From NCBI GenBank assembly GCA_028564705.1, contig JAPXFQ010001673.1:77501-141500 (forward strand): DNA of 64,000 nt, written 5' to 3'. This document shows, in pieces, positions 56,105-64,000 of this stretch; positions within the stretch are counted from its first letter, which is position 1, and each line of letters opens with the position of its first letter. The notes beneath the pieces are model-generated. The model was given only the letters and a program-made list of their open reading frames with translations, was not told where the DNA came from and did not search any database. The DNA is from Apricaphanius iberus. Taxonomy: Eukaryota; Chordata; Actinopteri; Cyprinodontiformes; Aphaniidae. Position numbers and translations under genes: made by a program.

Positions 56105-59100
56105 CAGCCGCGAGTGTTGGCGACAGGGAAAGGCTGCTGTTCGTCGAGGACTCACGGTCTGGGAGACGCTTTCTGGTCGATTCCGGTTCTCAGAAGAGCC
56201 TGGTTCCCCCGGCTGGCTCTGATCGGCTGGCTGAAGGCTGCGGACCGTCGCTGACCGCCGCTAACGGCTCTCCCATCAGGACTTTTGGCGAAAGGTCGGT
56301 CACTGTCTGTTTTCACGGTAGAGACTTCCAATGGAACTTTGTCGTAGCTGCCAGCTCAGTTCCCATCATAGGGGCTGATTTCCTCTGTGCGCATGGACTC
56401 CTGGTTGATGTCGCTAACAGACGGTTAATTGACGCGGTGTCATTTTCCTCTCTGCCTTGTCTGGCGCGGGCAACTGTACAGTCAATCCGTGCTAATGTTT
56501 TAGCCTCTGAGAACGATTTTCAGTTGTTGTTAGCAGAATTCCCTTCACTGACTGTTCCCAACTTTTCCACCGCTGACACTAAGCACGGGGTAGAGCATTA
56601 TATCCCCACCTCCGGGCCCCCAGTGTTCGCGCGGGCGCGCCGCCTCGATCCAGCTAAACTGGCTATCGCTCGGGAGGAGTTTGCCAACATGGAGCGTTTA
56701 GGCATTGTTCGGCGCTCTAACAGTCCGTGGGCTTCGCCGTTACACATGGTGCCAAAGTCAGACGGACAGTGGCGGCCCTGCGGGGATTTCCGCCGCCTTA
56801 ATAATGTCACAGTGAACGATCGTTATCCGATCCCTCACATCCAGGACTTCTCTGTCAATCTGGCCGGCACCGCCATCTTTTCTAAAGTCGACCTGGTGCG
56901 CGGTTATCACCAGGTTCCGGTTCGTGTGGAGGACATCCCTAAAACTGCCGTAATTACTCCATTTGGCCTTTTTGAGTTTTTACGGATGCCTTTCGGCCTT
57001 AAAGGCGCCGCTCAAACATTTCAGCGGTTGATGGATTCGGTCTTGCGTGGCTTATCCTTTGTTTTTGTATATCTGGATGACATCCTGGTGGCCAGCAGCT
57101 GTGCTGAACAGCACATATCCCACCTACAGCAGGTTTTTCAACGCCTGGCGGCACATGGCCTGATTGTCAACCCAGCAAAATGCCAGTTCGGGTTGCCAGT
57201 CATTGACTTTTTGGGCCATCGCATTTCTTGCGGTGGAGCTGTTCCTCTACCCACTAAAGTGCAGGTGGTGTCCGATTTCCCGCGTCCTCCGACTGTTAAA
57301 GCCCTGCAGGAGTTTCTGGGAATGGTTAACTTTTACAATCGTTTCATCCCGATGGCAGCACAACTACTGCAGCCACTTTACTGTGCGCTGAAAAAGAAAA
57401 AGGCCACCGAAAATGTGGACTGGACCCCGGATCGCCTTCAAGCATTTGATAATGCTAAGTCTGCACTGGCAAATGCTGCACTTTTGGCCCACCCGTCCCC
57501 CTCAGCACAGATGGCTTTGACTACTGATGCCTCTGATGTAGCAGTAGGGGCGGTGTTAGAGCAGCGCGTCAGTGGGGTTTGGCAGCCGCTGGCATTTTTC
57601 AGCCGCACGCTGAGGGACAACGAGCGTAAATACAGCGTGTTTGACAGAGAGCTGCTGGCTCTCTATCTGGCTACACGGCATTTCCGTTTTTTCCTTGAGG
57701 GCCGCCCTTTTACAGCCTATGTTGATCACAAACCATTGGTATTTGCCATGTCCAAAACCTCTGACCCCTGGTCTGCACGTCAACAGCGCCACCTTGCTGC
57801 TGTCTCTGAGTTTACGACAGACATTCAGCATGTGGCTGGCAAATCCAACCTGGTGGCTGACTGCCTGTCCCGTGCTCTGGTCTCACCAGTTTATGTGGGC
57901 ATTGATTTCTCTGCTATGGCTGCAGATCAGCACGATGATGCAGACATCCATAAACTGCAGTCTGAACCAACCGGCCTTAAGCTGGCAGACAGACAGGTGC
58001 AGGAAGGTGGTCCTTATCTGCTCTGCGACATTTCTACAGGTTGTCCCCGCCCTCTGGTTCCTGTTTTGTGGCGCCGCCGCGTTTTCGATGCTTTGCATTC
58101 ACTCTCACATCCAGGTGTGCGTGCGTCAGTGAAACAGGTCAGTTCCAAGTTTGTTTGGCCTGGATTGCGTAAGGCTGTGAAGGAATGGGCTGCAGCATGT
58201 GTCCCATGTCAGCGGGCAAAGGTTCATACGCACACAAAAGCACCTTTTGAACCATTCCCCATCCCTAGTCGCAGGTTTGATCATGTTCATGTAGACCTGG
58301 TGGGCCCCCTGCCTCCATCACAGGGTTTTACTCACCTCCTGACCATCATCGACCGTACCACCAGGTGGCCGGAAGTCGTTCCACTAGCATCCACAACAGC
58401 TGCAGTGGTGGCTCTGGCATTTTTGTCCACCTGGGTGGCGCGTTTTGGCCCCCCCTCAGATGTCACCTCTGACAGAGGTCCCCAGTTTGTGTCAGAGCTT
58501 TGGTCCTCCATGGCCGACGGCCTGGGGATCAAGATCCACCGTACCACTGCCTACAATCCGCAGGCTAATGGGTTGTGTGAGCGGTTTCACAGGTCATTAA
58601 AGGCAGCGCTTCGTGCTGTTTTGACCGATGGCAACTGGATTGACCGTCTCCCGTGGGTTATGCTGGGGTTGCGTTCCGCCGCTAAAGAGGACCTTGGTGC
58701 CTCCCCAGCTGAATTGGTTTTAGGCCAGCCAGTACGGGTTCCAGGCGTGTTTTTTCCTGAGGCCCCCCTGCCCCAGTTCAACCATCCGGCTCAGAGTAAC
58801 CCTTTCCACGTTCCTTTTCCTGTACATCATTGTCTGCCCAAGTCTTTTGTACCTCGGAGCTTAGCGTCTTCTAAGTTTGTTTTTGTTAAGCATGATGCAC
58901 ACAGGACACCATTGCAGCTTCTGTATGATGGCCCTTTCAGGGTCCTCGAGCCCGGCCTAAAGCACTTTCTTTTAGATTTGGGGGGCCGTAAAGAGACTGT
59001 CTGTATAGATAGGCTTAAACCTGCTCATGTTCTGGCAGATGATGTAGTTACAGCCCAGGTTCCTCGTAGGGGCCGCCCCCCCTCCAAGATGTTGATGGAC

Positions 59101-59274
59101 TGCTCTCCTCCTTCCAGGGACTCTCATCAACCGTCAGATCCCACATCATCCTCAGCTCCTCCTCCTCGTCCTCCGCCTCGTCCTCCGCCTCGCCTACAAA
59201 AATTCCGGACTGGTTCTGGTGGTTCCAGGTTCAGCCGTTCCGGCCGTTTACTTAAACCCAGGATCCTGGACTAG
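56101..59274 (+). CDS. pol: Gypsy Pol polyprotein (protease, RT, RNase H, integrase)
   Basis: This frame overlaps the gag stop in the -1 frame, so expression most likely needs a -1 ribosomal frameshift; the exact slip site is not obvious and the coordinate is only where the frame is certainly open. It has about 1057 residues in order: aspartic protease ([14 protein letters not shown] near 27, IIGADFL near 88); reverse transcriptase ([48 protein letters not shown], catalytic YLDDILVAS near 323); RNase H ([15 protein letters not shown] near 474, [17 protein letters not shown]); integrase HHCC zinc domain ([17 protein letters not shown] near 665-705) and DDE core ([33 protein letters not shown]); then a GPY/F-like module ([13 protein letters not shown]) and a Pro-rich tail. 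No stop or frameshift. Confidence 0.95.
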   Translation, partial: VAAASVGDRERLLFVEDSRSGRRFLVDSGSQKSLVPPAGSDRLAEGCGPSLTAANGSPIRTFGERSVTVCFHGRDFQWNFVVAASSVPIIGADFLCAHGLLVDVANRRLIDAVSFSSLPCLARATVQSIRANVLASENDFQLLLAEFPSLTVPNFSTADTKHGVEHYIPTSGPPVFARARRLDPAKLAIAREEFANMERLGIVRRSNSPWASPLHMVPKSDGQWRPCGDFRRLNNVTVNDRYPIPHIQDFSVNLAGTAIFSKVDLVRGYHQVPVRVEDIPKTAVITPFGLFEFLRMPFGLKGAAQTFQRLMDSVLRGLSFVFVYLDDILVASSCAEQHISHLQQVFQRLAAHGLIVNPAKCQFGLPVIDFLGHRISCGGAVPLPTKVQVVSDFPRPPTVKALQEFLGMVNFYNRFIPMAAQLLQPLYCALKKKKATENVDWTPDRLQAFDNAKSALANAALLAHPSPSAQMALTTDASDVAVGAVLEQRVSGVWQPLAFFSRTLRDNERKYSVFDRELLALYLATRHFRFFLEGRPFTAYVDHKPLVFAMSKTSDPWSARQQRHLAAVSEFTTDIQHVAGKSNLVADCLSRALVSPVYVGIDFSAMAADQHDDADIHKLQSEPTGLKLADRQVQEGGPYLLCDISTGCPRPLVPVLWRRRVFDALHSLSHPGVRASVKQVSSKFVWPGLRKAVKEWAAACVPCQRAKVHTHTKAPFEPFPIPSRRFDHVHVDLVGPLPPSQGFTHLLTIIDRTTRWPEVVPLASTTAAVVALAFLSTWVARFGPPSDVTSDRGPQFVSELWSSMADGLGIKIHRTTAYNPQANGLCERFHRSLKAALRAVLTDGNWIDRLPWVMLGLRSAAKEDLGASPAELVLGQPVRVPGVFFPEAPLPQFNHPAQSNPFHVPFPVHHCLPKSFVPRSLASSKFVFVKHDAHRTPLQLLYDGPFRVLEPGLKHFLLDLGGRKETVCIDRLKPAHVLADDVVTAQVPRRGRPPSKMLMDCSPPSRDSHQPSDPTSSSAPPPRPPPRPPPRLQKFRTGSGGSRFSRSGRLLKPRILD

Positions 59275-59295
59275 ATTTGGACCCTACTGGGTGTT

Positions 59296-59309
59296 CGGGG
59301 GGGGGCGCG
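59296..59309 (+). promoter_or_regulatory. Polypurine tract candidate
   Basis: A run of nine to ten G (59297-59305) followed by CGCG sits directly before the 3' LTR, where plus-strand priming takes place. The CGCG is unusual for such a tract. Confidence 0.45.
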
Positions 59310-59517
59310 TGTGGCGGACCACCAGGGGGCTCCACTCACACCCAGACAACGGGATGTTTATATATAAAAAAATTTTCTGTTTTTATTTGAAAATGTTCAA
59401 GAGGTTTGTGGCGCGAATGTTGCAACAGCTCTGAGATACTGTTGTCCTGATGCTCAGTGGGATTGGAATAAACGAGCTGATCGGATCTAGTTGTGTCGTC
59501 CTTCTCATTCCTCCACA
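59310..59517 (+). repeat. 3' LTR
   Basis: 208 bp, identical to the 5' LTR except at one base (59374, T). Confidence 0.97.
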
Positions 59518-59521
59518 ACAT

Positions 59522-60364
59522 AACCAATAGTTTTTTTGGATATAGTTCAGATGTAAAGTAGGAAATAAGCACCAGACCACAGTTAACTGCAAGCAGCCTA
59601 TTAATAAAAAAAAAATTGTGTGAGTTGTGACCTTTTTTGTTTGAATAAAACAGCAGAAGTTAGAGTAACAATGTCGGGATCCTAACACTATACCTCAGAT
59701 TGATGATATGCCCTGTCTGCTTGGTCACTGCAATATCCCTTTTGCTGTCTGGTTACCGTGCGTGACTCTCATTTGGGATTCTGGGGATCGAGTCCTGTCT
59801 CTGCACTTGTTGGGTACCCACATTGGTTTCAAGGTTGACAGATCTTCATCCCCATTTGACAGAGACTTTTTTTTTTGGGTCATTTTATCTAGTTTATCTA
59901 GTCATCTAGACAATGACACAGTGGCTGGATTAGATGTTTGTGTTCAGGGCTGAGCAGTGTGGTTTAGAGATGGTCAATAAATTAATGAAGAAAGGAGGAA
60001 AATATCGGCAACTTTCACTTAATAACTTAGTCACACCAAACTAAAAAGATAACTTTTCATATTTAGTAGGATTATTTTAATAAGTAATATGGACTTTTAA
60101 TATTTTAAATTATGAAACTTAGTCAAAATTTAAATTTAATTTTTTTTTAGATTGTTGTCTCTCTTTCTGTTGTGAAATATATCAAAGATGTTGTAGATTT
60201 CTTTAGGCTTCACATCTGTCCACACACAGTAGAATTGTTTGTCTTCTTATATAATACACATTTAACTCTGCCTTTAAACTATCTTCTTTATAACATAAAT
60301 TCTTATTCCATCATAAGCTGATCCCATGAAATTGTGCAAATCGAAGTTGCGAAAATAAATTTGC
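59522..60364. other. No gene recognised
   Basis: AT-rich sequence. The frame at 59708-59953 has no domain I recognise. Confidence 0.45.
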
Positions 60365-61965
60365 AGAGTGGAAACGCCTATTTTTTTGATAAAAACTTTT
60401 TGTGCTTAGATGAGGTGGTTTTTTTTGGAGCGTATTGAAATTACAGGTTGAATATGGAAACATTTTCTTAAAAGCTATATCTGTAAAAAACGTTATACTT
60501 CAGCGGGGAGTTTAGGGGTGCAAAGAATGAAAGTGTACCCTTTCCTTTAAATGTTATTTAAATCATTTAAAAAAACTTTTTACGACCACCGCACTGTTTA
60601 TATTTACGTGTTCTAGCCAAACATATTGCGGGTTGCCAAATACTATTGTAAACAACTGCCTGGAGCAGAGAGGCGTACTGTAGAAAATGGAGATCTCAGT
60701 AAGTTTAGCTGCTGTGTCTAAGCCCAATAGAGTTAGTTTAAGTGAAGCCTAGAACAGATGGACACAAATGAAAAACTTTCACGGCATCAAAACGTACGCG
60801 GAAATGTCAAAGTTTTTCATGGAGAAAGGTAAGAAAGCTTGCTAACGGCTAAAGTTAGCTTTCGGTAAAACAGCTTTGCAAAACTCGTGTATATGACGTT
60901 GTTCTTAGATATGAGAGCACTGATCATGACCCATCAACCTCCACACTAAGTAAAAGGAAGAAAAGGAAGTGGTTTAATCTTGCTCTGTCCAGTATAGCAA
61001 AGTCGCTTTCACCGCTGCGATGATTAACTATTAACAAGACTTTTCTAGCTAGCTTTCTGTATTGACATAGGTCTCCAACTATACACCTCAGTCAAATACG
61101 CAGGCTGTGAAATCTGTCGGATGTTTATGTAAATTCTAAAGTCTAAATTACTACTTTTATAAAGGACATCACCAAGAGGAGTGGAGGATACTAATCAGCT
61201 ACCGAAATAAGATGCCTAGAGGACAGGTACAACATCTTATTGTTTCCTTTGACCTATATGTTGTTTGAATAATTTTTTGTTTAGTATTTTAAACTTATTA
61301 GTACAAAATAGTCTGTACCCTGTAAGATTCGTCACTGGACTTGATGCTGGCTGGTTCTGCAACAAAACTGGCATCCAGACGGCTTAAAACTAAGTTATGT
61401 TATTGCAACTACAACCTCAACACACTAGATGTCGCTTTGGTGGCCATGTTCAATATTCAACCTTTAATATATTTCTCCAAACAGCAATGGAAACACCTTT
61501 TTTGCGTCACAGGAGCAACAACTGGATGTTTCCATGAGCGAAAAAGACAAAGTAATAGTAGGAGGAGAAAGATAGCGCGGCATGTTTGGGTTCACGAAGA
61601 GATTGAGTGGGGTTTTGCGATAAAGGCATTATTAATATATTAGATTCAAAACAGCAAAGAAACGCGAGCATTTACCAAGACCGCTTCCATGTAAAAGGGG
61701 CTTGTGGCTCCAATGCCTCAACAAGGCATCTACATCTCCTCCTCATGGCTGACGATGAGCGCTAGTGCCTTTGCCTGCAATATAAATATATCAACTGTAA
61801 ATGTTGACATCCATCGCCACTTTTCTTATCCGCATAAAAACCTGTGATTTAAACTGAGTTTGTTATTTAATGGAAACACCGCAATTGCAAAATTGTGTTT
61901 TTGTCGACACTTAGACAATATCGACAAAATTTTGCGCGTATTTGTAATGGAAACGCAGCTATAGG
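60365..61965. mobile_element. Decayed Harbinger-like DNA element (tentative)
   Basis: The right edge CAAAATTTTGCGCGTATTTG with TAATGGAAACGCAGC, and a left block GCAGAGTGGAAACGCC, share the words 'GGAAACGC' and 'TTTTGCGC' common to fish DNA-transposon ends. Inside, 61540-61640 reads QSNSRRRKIARHVWVHEEIE, which resembles the Arg-rich start and 'WVH' of Harbinger transposases, and then stops. The boundaries are guesses. Confidence 0.35.
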
Positions 61966-62391
61966 TCACAGTCTTATTTAAAATTAATACAATTTATATT
62001 GATAATATTTTGGGATAGATATAATAAAGCCTTTATCAGCTTATCTAGTGTAGCTGACTTTAACTCTGCTTTCTGTTTCTCTTTATGCCACTTTTCTCAT
62101 CATTCTACATGTATATATGCTCATACGAAAGACATAAATGTTTAGGGTATTTTATAAACAGTTTATTTAATAAAACATAGAAATGACATCTTTAACAGTG
62201 TTTCTTTGACATCCAATCTAACTTAAAGATGGGAACTATGACAATGTGGCCATTCTCCCACTATCAACTGAGTAGTGTGGGCCTTTCGCGCTTTTTAAAA
62301 ATGTGATTTTTAAAACGTTACAACAAGCTCAAATATCCTCTTTTATGCCCTTGGCGCTGCATATTTTGTAAATGATTATGGTAGGCAGTCA
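61966..62391. other. No feature recognised
   Basis: AT-rich, nothing supported. Confidence 0.45.
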
Positions 62392-62440
62392 TGGCCAAAA
62401 ATGCCACGGCCAAATTTTGGTCCGAGTCCAGCCCTGCTTA
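62392..62440. repeat. hAT-like terminus, mirror of 54863
   Basis: AATGCCACGGCCAAATTTTGG then GTCCGAGTCCAGCCCTG; its reverse complement begins CAGGGCTGGACTCGGAC. It may be the partner of the end at 54863 or a separate copy. Confidence 0.45.
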
Positions 62441-62749
62441 CAGGATCCAAAATATCTGGTCATAATCCGTTTTCACCCAGTAATGTTAAAAATAATAATA
62501 ATTACATATTCAGTAGTATTTCATTCTCATTCATTTTGATTAGTATTCAATCAATATTCAATTTAAAAATGTCTATGTGTCTACACCGAAGAGCGAGGGG
62601 TGTTAATTGTAATCTGTCAATATGGCAGATGGCCTTCAGAGTTTTCCATCACAGTTTAAAAAAATGATCAAATATAGAAAATATTTGGTTAACACAACCC
62701 CTGGTTTAACCCCACCTGTATTGTTTTTGCGTATTGCTATATCTACTCC

Positions 62750-62985
62750 CTGATGGCGGTAAGATTCATTGTAGCTGCAGCTGTCCTGGGACAGACAGAT
62801 GCGAGGCTGTCACAGTGTTCTCTGATCCACCTGCAGCAGAAAAGGCATGACGACAGAGTAGGGATTCAAATCAGCAACCCACCGGTTATGGGACACACCC
62901 TACCTCCTAAAACACAGTCGCCTAACCTGCTCAGCGCTCTCCTGAATATGCCGAACCATAAAATTGTGAATCGCACCAATTGATT
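62750..62985 (-). mobile_element. SINE-like repeat
   Basis: GTAAGATTCATTGTAGCTGC, CTGTCCTGGGACAGACAGATGC and GGATTCAAATCAGCAACCCACCG follow the same order as 13590-13755. The last, on the minus strand, is B-box-like (GGTTGCTGATTTGAATCC). Confidence 0.5.
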
Positions 62986-63439
62986 CCATTCCGCTCAGGA
63001 AAAACAAGGCTTTAGAGATTTGCGGCAAAGCGTGGCATCTTGGGAAAAAACAAGACTCCACAAAAACATTCGAACCTCTGTTTTATCCCAACTTTCTTTT
63101 TTTTGGGTGCCATACCACGTGTTGTGCCACAGTATTAGTGCAATTATGTCTGGTTTACATAACCATCAATAATTATGGGCAATAATTTAATAATAATATA
63201 ATGAATGATGCAGTTATACAATTTGATTTATTAATTAAAGTTCAGGGCACCACTTCTGTCTTTAAAAGAACAACGTCAGAGAACCAGACAGTCTTTCTGA
63301 AGGAGAAGTTTAGACATTTCGGAGCATTAATTTCAGCACACCTTGGAAAGATAACAAAGCAATTCACATTTTTGTACGTCCGTTTATTCACAAAATATGT
63401 CATCTTTCCAGCCAAAACATTTCATTAATAAGGATTGCT
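62986..63439. other. No feature recognised
   Basis: AT-rich, nothing supported. Confidence 0.4.
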
Positions 63440-63575
63440 CAAGTCTAGTTCCTGAGAGATACTATCTACTACCTTTAGATGAATCCCTGTTTTAATACAC
63501 CTGAATCAAAAACATATATCTCATCAACATATCTCATTCAGCTCTACAGAGGCTTGATAACGGACCATTAAATGG
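63440..63575. repeat. hAT-like repeat, related to 28905-29110
   Basis: GCTCAAGTCTAGTTCCTGAGAGATACTATC and AATACACCTGAATCAAA follow the same order as CCCAAGACCAGTCCTCGAGAGCTAC and AACACACCTGAATCAAAT at 28916. It is more diverged. Confidence 0.5.
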
Positions 63576-64000
63576 ATTCAGTTATATGGACTCACACACC
63601 CCTAATCGAAAGGAAATTGGACAAAGAGAAGATTATCATGCTGAATTGATTTAAAGTATTTTCACACATATTTACAAATGTGGGCAATCCGTTTGGAGGA
63701 TACACTTTTTCTTAAGCTCTCTTCAAAAAAAAAAAAGAAAGCCCAATCTCAAAAGGATCCCATAAAACAGGGTTGGAAAAATTCAAGTTCCACTCCCTCA
63801 TTGCTTCCAACTCCTCCACACTAAACAACCTGTAAATCTCAGATTTACTGTTTTTACAGCTGAGCTGAATCAAAGAGTGCCGGGAGCTCAGACAGGAAAG
63901 GCAGTGAAGGGAGAGGAACTGAAGTGGCCTAAGGCTACAATCCTCAGACACTACCTTGGACGTTTGACTGCAGCGGCTTGAAGTGGCATTTTAACGTGTC
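63576..64000. other. No feature recognised
   Basis: No gene or repeat that I can support up to the window end. Confidence 0.4.

Larger units (their letters stand above)
55089..59517 (+). mobile_element. Gypsy LTR retrotransposon, full length (CsRn1-like)
   Basis: Two 208-bp LTRs (55089-55296, 59310-59517) bound an internal region with a tRNA-Trp-type primer site, gag and pol. The four bases ACAT precede the first LTR and follow the second (55085-55088, 59518-59521), a target duplication of Gypsy length. The LTRs differ at one base. A tRNA-Trp primer together with a CHCC zinc finger in Gag are the stated hallmarks of the CsRn1 clade of Metaviridae, which is why I place it there. No env-like frame exists. 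Confidence 0.95.

Noticed and set aside
55470..58132. Alternative-frame proteins within the Gypsy element, including an env-like frame
   Set aside because: They overlap intact gag and pol and carry no motif; no room or signal for env.

Overview
The window looks like teleost fish nuclear DNA. It is AT-rich, and nearly every recognisable coding stretch belongs to a transposable element of a kind found in ray-finned fish: Rex3 (RTE), Rex1-type, L2-type and L1-type LINEs, tRNA-headed SINEs, Tc1, PIF/Harbinger and hAT DNA transposons, a TTAA-flanked element, and a Gypsy LTR retrotransposon. I could not support a single host protein-coding gene, tRNA, rRNA or CRISPR array. The window reads as an intergenic or intronic stretch built from nested insertions.

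Layout. 0-4.4 kb: Harbinger-like MITE copies, relics of an R2-like and a Rex1-type LINE, and a SINE. 4.4-10.7 kb: a nearly full-length minus-strand Rex3 with a 1060-residue endonuclease/reverse transcriptase frame, then a 5'-truncated, decayed minus-strand L1; both sit in an older Harbinger-type relic carrying a Myb-like exon. 11.0-12.8 kb: a Tc1 element with 284-bp inverted repeats, one frameshift in the transposase, and flanks that are themselves inverted repeats. 13.5-18.6 kb: SINE, a hAT MITE with an 8-bp target duplication, and broken Rex1- and L2-type LINEs. 18.6-22.8 kb: an apparently complete PIF/Harbinger element with convergent, intron-containing Myb/SANT and DDE transposase genes. 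22.8-24.5 kb: a TTAA-flanked element with a small gene ending in a P2X7-like cytoplasmic motif. 25-34 kb: decayed MITEs, a telomere-like dispersed repeat, an L2 fragment, and a 237-bp MITE that is an internal deletion of the 18.6-kb Harbinger. 34.5-54.8 kb: a solo LTR, L2 pieces, three deletion derivatives of a second Harbinger family, Tc1 remnants, microsatellites, and long stretches where I see nothing. 55.1-59.5 kb: a full-length Gypsy retrotransposon with 208-bp LTRs differing at one base, gag, and pol in the -1 frame. 59.5-64 kb: decayed DNA transposons and SINE-like repeats.

How the parts relate. The Harbinger carries both proteins that such elements need (DNA-binding partner and nuclease), and its short MITE keeps the same ends, so it could be mobilised in trans. 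Rex3, the Gypsy element and this Harbinger look young because their frames are open. The other insertions are old and stacked inside one another, which gives relative dates for several of them.
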